From the NCBI GenBank assembly GCA_910579425.1, contig CAJTVL010000083.1, positions 1-16,901 on the forward strand: 16,901 nucleotides of DNA, in the 5' to 3' direction. Within the stretch, counting starts at the first letter, position 1. Every line of letters starts with the position of its first letter. The translations under genes were made by a program, and so were the position numbers. Shown piece by piece: positions 6,233 to 13,671 of this stretch. Origin of the DNA: an uncultured Lachnospiraceae bacterium. GTDB lineage: Bacteria; Bacillota; Clostridia; Lachnospirales; Lachnospiraceae. Below the pieces are notes generated by a model, which searched no databases, was not told the origin of the DNA, and saw only the letters and a program-made list of their open reading frames with translations.

Positions 6233-8224
6233 ATGAACGCAGCTAAAAAGTATGGAAAATCTTATTTTATGCCCCCCCAGGTTACCTATGACTGGGTAAA
6301 AAAGGATACGATTACCGCGCCGCCCATTTGGTGCAGTGTGGACTTACGGGATGGAAACCAGGCCCTGATCGAGCCTATGAGCTTGGAAGAAAAGCTGAAA
6401 TTTTTTGAGATGCTTGTGGAAATCGGATTTAAGGAGATTGAGGTGGGATTTCCGGCGGCCTCGGACACGGAGTATCAGTTTGTGCGGGCCCTGATCGAGC
6501 GGAATATGATTCCGGAGGATGTGACCATCCAGGTACTCACCCAGGCCAGAGACCACATCATCAGAAAAACCTTTGAATCCATCAAGGGAGCGCCCTCGGC
6601 GGTGGTGCATCTTTACAATTCCACCTCGGTGGCCCAGAGGGAGCAGGTGTTTAAGAAGTCAAAGGAGGAAGTAAAGAAACTGGCCGTGGACGGGGCGAAG
6701 CTGCTTAAGGAGATCGCCAGGGAGACGGAGGGGAACTTTACCTTTGAGTACAGCCCGGAGAGCTTCCCGGGCACAGAGGTGGATTATGCGGTGGAGGTCT
6801 GCAACAGTGTGCTTGATGTGTGGCACCCGGATAAGGAGCATAAGGCCATCATCAATATTCCTACCACGGTACAGATTGCCATGCCTCATGTGTTTGCCTG
6901 CCAGGTGGAGTATATTCACAAGAACCTGAAATACCGGGACGCGGTGGTGCTCAGCGTCCATCCCCATAATGACCGGGGATGCGGGGTCAGCGACGCGGAG
7001 TTTGGCGTGCTGGCCGGAGCCGACCGGGTGGAGGGAACGCTCTTTGGCAACGGGGAGAGAACCGGGAACGTGGACATCGTCACCCTTGCCATGAACATGG
7101 TCTGCCATGGCGTGGAGCCGGGGCTTGACTTTTCCAATATCAGCAGGATCAGGGAAACTTATGAGCTTCTTACGGGAATGCGGGTAACTGACAGGACTCC
7201 TTATGCCGGGGATCTGGTGTTTACCGCCTTTTCCGGTTCCCACCAGGATGCCATCTCCAAGGGGATGGCCTGGTGGAAGGAGGGGAAGAGCGGCGGGCGC
7301 TGGGATGTGCCTTATCTTCCCATTGACCCCCAGGATCTGGGACGGGAGTATGAGTCTGACGTGATCCGCATCAACAGTCAGTCCGGCAAGGGCGGCATTG
7401 CCTTTATTCTGAAGCAGAATTTTGGGATTGCCCTGCCGGATAAGATGAAAGAAGAAGTGGGCTATCTGATGAAGGGCATTTCCGACCAGAGACATTCGGA
7501 GCTTCTTCCCGAAGAGGTGTACCGGATCTTTGAGGAAAACTATATTGAGCCCAGAGAAGTCTTTGATATTCCCGAATGCCATTTTAAGCAGGTGGACGGG
7601 ATTACCGCCCAGGTGACCATCCGGCAGAACGGGGAAAGGCGGGTCATCGAAACCTCCGGCAATGGCCGTCTGGATGCGGTGAGCAACGCCGTGAAGCTCT
7701 ATTTCGGCATCAGCTATGAGCTCTCCGTCTATGAGGAGCACGCCGTGTCACGGGGCTCTTCCTCCAAAGCTGCCGCCTATGTGGGGGTTTTGTGCAATGG
7801 AAAGATGTACTGGGGCGTGGGAATTGACGAGGATATTATCAGAAGCTCCATCGCCGCCCTGGTTTCCGCAGGGAATAAGGTGGCTAAGAGCGAAAATGTA
7901 ACAACAGGCAGACAAGAGCGTCTGATCAATATTATGCTCTATGTGCAGGAGCACTGCCGGGAGGTGACGCCGGAAAGGCTGGCGGAAGAATTCGCTCTTT
8001 CCGGAGAAGAACTTTCCCGCTATATTGAGGAGCAGACCGGGGCCACATTGGAGGATATGGTAAAAAGATCCAGGCTGAAAAAGGCCAGGGTCATGTTGAA
8101 GGAAACAGATCAGGCAGTGGGCGAGATCGCCGCATCCGTGGGATATGAAACGCAGCAGGAGCTGAGCAGGCTGTTTCAGGAGGTTTACGGGACGACGCCG
8201 GAGGAGTTTAGAAGAAGTAAATAG
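6233..8224 (+). CDS. leuA: 2-isopropylmalate synthase fused to an AraC-type DNA-binding domain
   Basis: First committed step of leucine synthesis: acetyl-CoA plus 2-ketoisovalerate gives 2-isopropylmalate. Residues 30-310 are the TIM-barrel DRE family domain with RDGNQ (39-43; D40 as metal ligand), HPHNDRG (243-249; H243 and H245 as metal ligands) and FGNGERTGN (271-279). Residues about 430-555 are the LeuA allosteric (leucine-binding) domain. This part matches the ~560-residue yeast-like LeuA class. After residue 560 the chain continues without a break into about 100 residues that match an AraC/XylS double helix-turn-helix: first HTH near 580-604 (LAEEF...LSRYIEEQTG), the linker RLKKARVMLKETDQAV, second HTH near 629-652 (EIAASVGY...LSRLFQEVYG), and the closing TPEEFRR. 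Start is set by AGGAGG 6 bases before ATG. Control is by the T-box upstream; DNA binding and self-regulation are inference. A terminator follows. Confidence 0.95.
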   Translation: MNAAKKYGKSYFMPPQVTYDWVKKDTITAPPIWCSVDLRDGNQALIEPMSLEEKLKFFEMLVEIGFKEIEVGFPAASDTEYQFVRALIERNMIPEDVTIQVLTQARDHIIRKTFESIKGAPSAVVHLYNSTSVAQREQVFKKSKEEVKKLAVDGAKLLKEIARETEGNFTFEYSPESFPGTEVDYAVEVCNSVLDVWHPDKEHKAIINIPTTVQIAMPHVFACQVEYIHKNLKYRDAVVLSVHPHNDRGCGVSDAEFGVLAGADRVEGTLFGNGERTGNVDIVTLAMNMVCHGVEPGLDFSNISRIRETYELLTGMRVTDRTPYAGDLVFTAFSGSHQDAISKGMAWWKEGKSGGRWDVPYLPIDPQDLGREYESDVIRINSQSGKGGIAFILKQNFGIALPDKMKEEVGYLMKGISDQRHSELLPEEVYRIFEENYIEPREVFDIPECHFKQVDGITAQVTIRQNGERRVIETSGNGRLDAVSNAVKLYFGISYELSVYEEHAVSRGSSSKAAAYVGVLCNGKMYWGVGIDEDIIRSSIAALVSAGNKVAKSENVTTGRQERLINIMLYVQEHCREVTPERLAEEFALSGEELSRYIEEQTGATLEDMVKRSRLKKARVMLKETDQAVGEIAASVGYETQQELSRLFQEVYGTTPEEFRRSK

Positions 8225-8247
8225 AACCCAATAAAACAAAATAAAAC

Positions 8248-8288
8248 CTGCCCGGGAAAAGCACTCTGCAAAAGCTTTTTCCGGGCAG
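8248..8288. terminator. Bidirectional terminator between leuA and the AraC-type regulator
   Basis: A near-perfect 15 bp stem pairs 8248-8262 with 8274-8288 around an 11-base loop. On the minus strand it is followed by a T-rich tract (GGTTTTATTTTG), which suits the convergent regulator gene. On the plus strand the T run is short but the stem lies 24 bases past the leuA stop. Confidence 0.85.
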
Positions 8289-8356
8289 ACTTTGTAATTG
8301 AAAGATTTATGGGGCGGATACAGGCTGTAATAGTACCGTAGATTTCATAAATTTTT

Positions 8357-9260
8357 TCAGCAGGATTGATTTGCTCCTTTCAAGGCTTTGACCTGATTTA
8401 ATACTCCTGACCGCTGCCGAAACTCGGAGGGGGAATATCCAAGCGCCTTGCGGAATACCTTGCAGAAGTAGTTCCCGCAGGAGAATCCGCATTTTTTGGC
8501 CACTTCATCCACGGACAGGATGGTGTCGGAGAGAAGAAGGGCGGCATGGGCGATCCGCAGATGATTCAGATACCCAAGAGGTGTCAGCCCTGTTTCTTTC
8601 ACAAACAGGCGGTTGAAATAAGAGGAGGAGACTCCCAGCAGCTCTGCCAGATTCTCAATGGAGAAGTTTTCAGAAAGATGCTTTTGCATATAGGAAATTC
8701 CCTGTTTCACGTAAAATTGTTGGGGGGGGGTAAAATGGAACGGCATTAATTTCAAGGGTGCGCAGCAGGCAGGAGAGAAACCGGTATACCAGCTCGCCGC
8801 CTTCGTAAGGGCGCAGCTCTCGTCCACGCCCCAGATCTTCATACAGGTTCTGCCAGATGCGTACAGGCTCGCTCTCGGGAGAAAGAGAGAGTGTGGCTCC
8901 GAAGTCCTCGTGTATTTTCTGATAAAAGGGAAAGGCTGCGTTTCCCTGGAAATACACATAAAAGTATTCCCATTCATCCTTTTCTTCATCCTTTGCAAAG
9001 TGATAGCTGCTCTCTTTGGGCAGTAGGGAAAGATAAGCCGTATGAGGAAGCAGTGGACAGCTTGTTCCCTCTTCCCGGCATATCCCTTTTCCGTGGAAAG
9101 TATAGATAAAAAGATATCTGTAGCAATTCTGTTCGGCAATAGTAGTTGTGTGGTATTCTTCCCGTCTCTTTTCAAAACCAAAGTCCAGCAAAAGCAGCGG
9201 TTCGTCAGGAAACTGCCCGCAGTCTGCGGTTTCGAAAATCTTCTTCGCCTGATATGTCAA
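8357..9260 (-). pseudogene. AraC-family transcriptional regulator, frameshifted at a nine-C tract
   Basis: Two overlapping minus-strand frames form one regulator. From TTG at 9260 (CAGGGGG 7 bases upstream) the first frame encodes an AraC-type cupin sensor region, with YRYLFIYTFHGKG (48-60) and DEWEYFYVYFQG (95-106). It ends out of frame at 8670. The second frame, 8357 to about 8721, encodes a complete AraC double HTH: LAELLGVSSSYFNRLFVKET, then VDEVAKKCGFSCGNYFCKVF and YSPSEFRQ. The two frames meet precisely at a run of nine C (8730-8722 on the coding strand). Eight C would give one continuous protein of about 300 residues, the normal length for such regulators. It is divergent from the sugar ABC operon and most likely controls it. 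Whether this copy is an off state of a variable gene, a real mutation or a sequencing error cannot be told from one sequence. Confidence 0.85.
8722..8730. repeat. Nine-base G/C homopolymer inside the regulator gene
   Basis: Nine consecutive G on the plus strand (C on the coding strand) mark the exact border between the sensor and DNA-binding frames of the AraC-type gene. Runs of this length are prone to slippage in replication and also in sequencing. Confidence 0.9.
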
Positions 9261-9291
9261 AATATTACCCCCTGAGTCCAGTTTTTTATCC

Positions 9292-9342
9292 TTGTGACTA
9301 AAACAATAAAAACATTATAATATTCTCATACAAAAAAGGCAA
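9292..9342. promoter_or_regulatory. Face-to-face divergent promoters sharing one -10 palindrome
   Basis: Plus strand (ABC operon): TTGTGA at 9292-9297, 18 bases, TATAAT at 9316-9321. Minus strand (regulator): TTGCCT at 9342-9337, 17 bases, TATAAT at 9319-9314. The two -10 boxes overlap within ATTATAAT, so polymerase can occupy only one orientation at a time. The operon leader is about 165 bases. Within it AAAATAA repeats at 9369-9375 and 9393-9399 are possible regulator sites, but that is weak. Confidence 0.65.
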
Positions 9343-9493
9343 GTGCTATCCAAAAAGCAAATAGAAATAAAATAAGCCGGGTAAAAGTATCTAAAATAAA
9401 CATGTAATATCAAGGATAAATGTGTGCAAAATGATACAACTGACGGGCTGCAGTGTTTTGGAAAAGCATTTGTCAAATTTTAGGAGGAAAAGT

Positions 9494-11239
9494 ATGAGAA
9501 AAGGAAAAATGAAAAGATGGGCGTCCGTGATCTGCGTTCTGCTCGCAATGATTATGACATTAAGCGCTTGCGGCGGCGGTGCTGACAGCGGGGCCGGCAG
9601 TTCGGGCGATGGAGGGAGCCAGGAGGGCGGGAGTACGGATACCGGCAGCGACGAAAGTGCGGAACCCGCCCAGGATGGCGGAGCCGGCGCAGAAGCCGAG
9701 GACAGCGGCGGCTGGCATGTGGAAGAGAATACACTTCCTATTGCAGACGGTGATGTGGAACTTACAATTTACTGCGGTTTTGCAGGTGGAGCGCGTCAGA
9801 TTTACAATTCCATGGAGGATATGGATATTGTGAAGAAGATGGAGGAGGAAACCGGAATCAAGCTTCACTTTGTTCATCCCCCTGAGAATGACGACGGAAC
9901 ATTTTTTACTACCATGATTGCTTCCGGCGACTATCCGGATATTATTTCCGACGGTTTCGCTTCTTATCCCGGAGGAGCTACGGCAGCTATGGACGACGGT
10001 GTTCTCCTTGATGCCACCGAACTGATTCAGAGCAAGGCTTATTACTATTATCATATGATGGACGATATGGACCCCGAGGTTCGTGAAAAGAGAATCTGGT
10101 CTGACGACGGACGTATCACTTGGTTTGGAACCGTGTTCGCACCGGAATATCTGGACGGGCGTGTACATGGCGGGTTCCTCGTCCGCAAGGATATTCTTGA
10201 TAAGGCAGGGATTACGGAACTTCCTGAAACCTATGAGGAATACGAGGAAATGTTTGAAGCCTTTAAGGCAGAGGGACTGGTGCCCTGGTCACTGGCTATG
10301 AAGGAGTGGCAGTTCCGCGATTACAGCCCGGTTGCCAGCGGACTTGGCGTTACCGTGCGCAATACTCATCTCGACGGCGACAAGGTGATCTATTCCAGAA
10401 CGGCGCCCGAGTATAAGGAATTCCTTGAGATTATGCATAAATGGTATGAAAAAGGCTATATCAACTCCGATGCCCTTACCCAGAGTACTTCGGAGGCCCA
10501 GAAGAAATTCCAGGCAGGAGAAGCCGGAGCCATTCTTTGCGGTTCCTGGGAAATCGTTACGCTGGAAGCGGTAGGGCAGGCCAATGATCCTGATCTGGAG
10601 ATTGTCGCTCTTCCTTTTCCCCGTAAGAATAAAGGGGATGCAATCGATACCATGAAGACCTTTATCCTGAATCCTGACGGACGTAAGGGGTATATTTCCG
10701 CCAAATGTGAGCATCCCGAAGAGGCGGTAAGATTTGTGGATTATCTGTACAAGCCGGAAACCATAATGATGACGGCATGGGGGGTAAATACCGATGAGCA
10801 TACGCTTTGGACAGAGGATGCCGACGGGAACCGGGATTGGACAGAATTTATGACAGATAACCCGGATTTTGACTACGAGATCGGACGTCAGCGTTATACG
10901 GCCAATGTCCTGCAGGGCTCATGGGAAACTATCATGGAAAAGAAGCAGTATGACATTCCCCAGGTACAGCAGGCATGGTCTGAGGATGCCTGGTTTAAGA
11001 ATACTTCCTACAGCGGTCTGGTTTCTCCTTATATGACCCAGACCACAGATGAGGCCCGTGAGATTTCACAGCTTCTGACCCAGATTGAAACCTACGGTGA
11101 TGAGATGATGTTTAAGTTTATTACCGGAGAGAGGTCGATTGATGAATTCGACACTTTTGTGGAGGAGATTAAAGGAATGGGAACCGACAGGCTTTGCGAG
11201 CTCTATCAGGCAGCCCATGACAGATATTTAAGCAGATAA
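9494..11239 (+). CDS. Sugar ABC transporter substrate-binding lipoprotein (LplA/YtcQ type)
   Basis: The extracellular binding protein of a CUT1-like oligosaccharide importer. A lipoprotein signal is clear: basic start, hydrophobic stretch and lipobox LSAC with C26 as the lipidated residue. A glycine/serine/aspartate-rich tether (about 27-72) leads into a family 1 solute-binding domain. At 581 residues it has the large size typical of LplA-like proteins. Aromatic and acidic residues are abundant in the mature part, as in carbohydrate binders, but the ligand cannot be named. Start at 9494 follows AGGAGG by 6 bases; the frame is open further upstream to 9422 without a ribosome site. It is the first gene of the operon, with the two permeases downstream and the AraC-type regulator divergent. 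A terminator just after it suggests it is made in excess of the permeases. Confidence 0.93.
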   Translation: MRKGKMKRWASVICVLLAMIMTLSACGGGADSGAGSSGDGGSQEGGSTDTGSDESAEPAQDGGAGAEAEDSGGWHVEENTLPIADGDVELTIYCGFAGGARQIYNSMEDMDIVKKMEEETGIKLHFVHPPENDDGTFFTTMIASGDYPDIISDGFASYPGGATAAMDDGVLLDATELIQSKAYYYYHMMDDMDPEVREKRIWSDDGRITWFGTVFAPEYLDGRVHGGFLVRKDILDKAGITELPETYEEYEEMFEAFKAEGLVPWSLAMKEWQFRDYSPVASGLGVTVRNTHLDGDKVIYSRTAPEYKEFLEIMHKWYEKGYINSDALTQSTSEAQKKFQAGEAGAILCGSWEIVTLEAVGQANDPDLEIVALPFPRKNKGDAIDTMKTFILNPDGRKGYISAKCEHPEEAVRFVDYLYKPETIMMTAWGVNTDEHTLWTEDADGNRDWTEFMTDNPDFDYEIGRQRYTANVLQGSWETIMEKKQYDIPQVQQAWSEDAWFKNTSYSGLVSPYMTQTTDEAREISQLLTQIETYGDEMMFKFITGERSIDEFDTFVEEIKGMGTDRLCELYQAAHDRYLSR

Positions 11240-11299
11240 GAGTGTGGAAATTTAAGCAAAAAAGTCTGACAATTGTAATCCGGAGGGATATGAGGATGT

Positions 11300-11329
11300 G
11301 GGCGCAGCTTACTGGGCTGCGCCCTTTTT
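11300..11329 (+). terminator. Strong intra-operon terminator between lipoprotein and permease genes
   Basis: A perfect 9 bp stem, GGGCGCAGC (11300-11308) with GCTGCGCCC (11316-11324), a 7-base loop and TTTTT (11325-11329). It lies 60 bases past the lipoprotein stop and 41 bases before the permease start. Partial read-through would set the usual high ratio of binding protein to permease. Alternatively it serves as a 3' stabiliser of the first cistron after processing. Confidence 0.88.
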
Positions 11330-11370
11330 ATCAATATTTGATGTTTCTTTCTGCTAGGAGGTGTACCAAT

Positions 11371-12309
11371 TTGGAAAATAGAAAAAAGAAAAAAAATTCC
11401 GGAATCGGCTTCCTGATCGATAATATCAGGCATCATAAGCTTTTGTACCTTATGGCGCTTCCGGTCATTATATATTATCTTGTTTTTCACTTTCTGCCTA
11501 TGTTCGGGCTGATCATCAGCTTTCAGCGTTATGTTCCCAGCAAGGGATATTTCGGAAGCGAATGGGTTGGATTAGATAATTTTACCCGTTTTTTTAAGGA
11601 CATTTATTTTGGCAGGCTCTTAAAAAATACATTTCAGATCAATCTGCTGGATCTGATTATCGGTTTTCCGGCTCCCATTATTTTTGCTTTAATGCTGAAT
11701 GAAATCGGCAGCATGAAATTTAAAAAAATTACACAGACGATCACCTATATGCCCTATTTTATCTCACTGGTGGTTATCTGCGGTCTGATCAGTACCTTTA
11801 CCAAAGAGAGCGGCCCTATTTCTTATGTCATATCTGCCATTACAGGAAAAGAGCCTCAAAACCTGCTGGCCAGTCCGGGAGCATTCCAGCCATTGTATGT
11901 TATCACGAACATCTGGCAGGGATTTGGATGGGGCTCTATTATTTATTTCGCAAGCCTTTCCAATGTAGATCCTGAACTATATGAGGCGGCCGCCATTGAC
12001 GGCGCGGGAAGGTTTCGCAGAATGCTCAGTGTGACATTACCGGCGATTGCTCCTACGATCGTTATTATGTTGATCCTGCGGATCGGCAACATGATGTCTC
12101 TGGGATATGAGAAGATTATTCTTTTGTATTCCCCGATCACCTATTCCACTGCAGACGTCATTTCCTCTTACGTGTACCGGGTAGGTCTTGTTCAGATGGA
12201 TTACAGCTATGGTTCTGCGGTCGGATTGTTCAATTCACTGATTAATCTGGTTCTGATCGTGGGAGCTAACTGGGTCAGCCAGAGAGTCAATGAAACCAGT
12301 TTGTGGTAA
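11371..12309 (+). CDS. Sugar ABC transporter permease (LplB type)
   Basis: A 312-residue integral membrane subunit with about six membrane helices (from about 24-50, then 85-108, 122-144, 174-196, 225-250, 285-302). The cytoplasmic EAA loop that docks the ATPase is EAAAIDGAGRFRRM (205-218) followed by VTLPAI (221-226). The opening LPVIIYYLVFHFLPMFGLII and VGLDNF are typical of LplB. The frame is open from 11242, but that stretch contains the intra-operon terminator. I choose TTG at 11371 because AGGAGG lies 9 bases upstream and the protein then begins MENRKKKK, a normal N terminus. It is followed 12 bases later by the second permease. No ATPase gene is nearby, so a shared MsmK-like ATPase encoded elsewhere is inferred. 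Confidence 0.92.
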   Translation: MENRKKKKNSGIGFLIDNIRHHKLLYLMALPVIIYYLVFHFLPMFGLIISFQRYVPSKGYFGSEWVGLDNFTRFFKDIYFGRLLKNTFQINLLDLIIGFPAPIIFALMLNEIGSMKFKKITQTITYMPYFISLVVICGLISTFTKESGPISYVISAITGKEPQNLLASPGAFQPLYVITNIWQGFGWGSIIYFASLSNVDPELYEAAAIDGAGRFRRMLSVTLPAIAPTIVIMLILRIGNMMSLGYEKIILLYSPITYSTADVISSYVYRVGLVQMDYSYGSAVGLFNSLINLVLIVGANWVSQRVNETSLW

Positions 12310-12321
12310 GGAGGAAAAAGT

Positions 12322-13212
12322 ATGATCGTCAAGAAAACACCCAGTCAAAAAACCTTTGATGTGTTCAATTATCTCTTTATGATTTTTCTGATTTTTATTA
12401 CGGTATATCCGTTGATATATGTATTGTTTGCCTCCATTTCCGACCCCAAGCTGCTGATGGGGCATACGGGTTTTCTGTGGAAACCGCTGGGGACTCCCAC
12501 GCTGGAAGGCTACAAAATGACATTAAAAAATCCCAATGTTCTGGTAGGATACCGTAATACATTATTTTACGTGGTATTTGGAACGCTGATTAATCTTGTC
12601 ATGACGTCTCTGGGTGCTTACTGTGTGACCCGCAGGCAGTTCGCCATTAAGACCCCCATGCTGATCATGGTCACGGTCACCATGTTTTTCAGCGGCGGCC
12701 TGATCCCTACATTCACACTGATCAAATCCATGGGACTGTATAACACCGTGTGGGCGATTCTGCTTCCCGGCGCCATCAGTTCCTGGAACCTGATCATTAT
12801 GAAAACCTTTTTCCAGGGGCTTCCTGATGCATTGGAAGAGTCCGCTATGATTGACGGGGCCAACGACTGGCATATTTTTACCCGGATCGTGCTGCCTTTA
12901 AGTAAACCGGTAATTGCTGTTATGGTTCTGTATTATGGGGTTGCTCACTGGAATTCGTGGTTTCAGGCAATGATTTATCTGCGCGACCGGAGCATGTTCC
13001 CGCTGCAGCTCTTTTTGCGCGAGGTGCTGATGCTCAATGCCAGTGCCAGCGGTCAGACTCCTACGGTAGATATGATGGTTACCCAGAGCTATTATAAAGA
13101 GCTGCTTCAGTACTGTGTAGTACTGGTGGCAACCGTGCCGATCCTGTGTGTATATCCTTTTTTGCAGAAATATTTTGTAAAGGGCGTTATGGTCGGCGCT
13201 ATTAAGGGGTGA
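12322..13212 (+). CDS. Sugar ABC transporter permease (LplC/YtcP type)
   Basis: A 296-residue second membrane subunit, pairing with the LplB-type protein to form the channel. Six helices can be traced (about 16-38, 76-98, 112-136, 142-160, 196-214, 262-280). The EAA loop is EESAMIDGANDWHIF (172-186), then RIVLPLSKP (188-196). The C terminus KYFVKGVMVGAIKG is characteristic of the YtcP/LplC family. AAGGAGG precedes the ATG, and the gap from the previous gene is only 12 bases, so the two are translated from one message. The operon appears to end here without an ATPase or glycosidase. Confidence 0.94.
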   Translation: MIVKKTPSQKTFDVFNYLFMIFLIFITVYPLIYVLFASISDPKLLMGHTGFLWKPLGTPTLEGYKMTLKNPNVLVGYRNTLFYVVFGTLINLVMTSLGAYCVTRRQFAIKTPMLIMVTVTMFFSGGLIPTFTLIKSMGLYNTVWAILLPGAISSWNLIIMKTFFQGLPDALEESAMIDGANDWHIFTRIVLPLSKPVIAVMVLYYGVAHWNSWFQAMIYLRDRSMFPLQLFLREVLMLNASASGQTPTVDMMVTQSYYKELLQYCVVLVATVPILCVYPFLQKYFVKGVMVGAIKG

Positions 13213-13264
13213 GAGTGGTACGGGACGGTCAAACAGAAATTTTATCTATCCTGTCATTTTCCTA

Positions 13265-13293
13265 TTGAAAATCTGCCCCGCATTTAGTAAAAT
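13265..13293 (+). promoter_or_regulatory. Promoter of the 37-residue membrane peptide gene
   Basis: TTGAAA (13265-13270), exactly 17 bases, TAAAAT (13288-13293). Transcription would start near 13300. A perfect 7 bp hairpin, TTGCCGG-agccga-CCGGCAA (13306-13325), then forms the start of the leader. Confidence 0.65.
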
Positions 13294-13354
13294 AAAGACA
13301 GCGGATTGCCGGAGCCGACCGGCAAAGCAGGGTATTTTCAAAGGAGATGTTGAG

Positions 13355-13468
13355 ATGGAGTTTATGTTATTGGCCGGGGGATTTCTGATTATTATCTTCG
13401 CAGTGGTAGTTTCAGTGGTATCCTCCGTAGTTTCAGCGGTGGCCGCAGACCAGGACGTAGAAGACTGA
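13355..13468 (+). CDS. Small single-span membrane peptide, 37 residues
   Basis: A short gene between the permease operon and the nucleoside hydrolase gene. Ribosome site AAGGAG lies 8 bases before the ATG. The peptide is hydrophobic from residue 3 to about 30, with a repeated V/S pattern (VVVSVVSSVVSAV), and ends in an acidic tail DQDVED, which predicts the N terminus outside or a membrane-embedded helix with a cytoplasmic or extracellular acidic end. It has its own promoter, a leader hairpin (13306-13325) and a terminator, which argues that it is a real gene rather than chance. The frame is open back to 13265, but that start would sit on the promoter. Function is unknown: a small transporter-associated subunit or a type I toxin-like peptide are both possible, and no antisense RNA was recognised. 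Confidence 0.6.
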   Translation: MEFMLLAGGFLIIIFAVVVSVVSSVVSAVAADQDVED

Positions 13469-13490
13469 GTTCCGGGGAAGAACATAGGGT

Positions 13491-13514
13491 AAACGGCAGA
13501 AGGATTTGCCGTTT
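13491..13514. repeat. Perfect 8 bp inverted repeat after the small peptide gene
   Basis: AAACGGCA (13491-13498) and TGCCGTTT (13507-13514) flank an 8-base loop, 22 bases past the stop of the peptide gene. There is no T tract, so it is not a standard terminator. It may be an RNA stabiliser or protein site. Confidence 0.5.
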
Positions 13515-13558
13515 GCAGCAAAGGGCGGCGAAAACAACATAAGAAAATTTCGGCATAG

Positions 13559-13584
13559 GGCATAGCTTCGTGGCTATGCCTTTT
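13559..13584 (+). terminator. Intrinsic terminator before the nucleoside hydrolase gene
   Basis: A perfect 8 bp stem, GGCATAGC (13559-13566) with GCTATGCC (13573-13580), a 6-base loop TTCGTG and TTTT (13581-13584). It would end the transcript of the small peptide and any read-through from the ABC operon. Confidence 0.85.
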
Positions 13585-13671
13585 GTTGAATCTAAGGCTG
13601 TCCGGCGAAGCATGACAGCTCCTTAAACAGAAACTGTGATATTTTTCAGACGGAAAGAAAGAGGACTCATT

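Noticed and set aside
6659..7741. A 360-codon minus-strand open frame opposite leuA
   Set aside because: It arises from the GC-rich codon pattern of leuA; the plus-strand protein has all catalytic motifs, and this frame has no start signals or domain.
11242..11370. N-terminal extension of the first permease from ATG at 11242
   Set aside because: The stretch contains a strong intrinsic terminator, has no ribosome site at its ATG, and the TTG at 11371 has a good one.
13246..13563. Minus-strand open frame opposite the 37-residue peptide gene
   Set aside because: No ribosome site or promoter was seen, its composition is non-specific, and it runs through the terminator.
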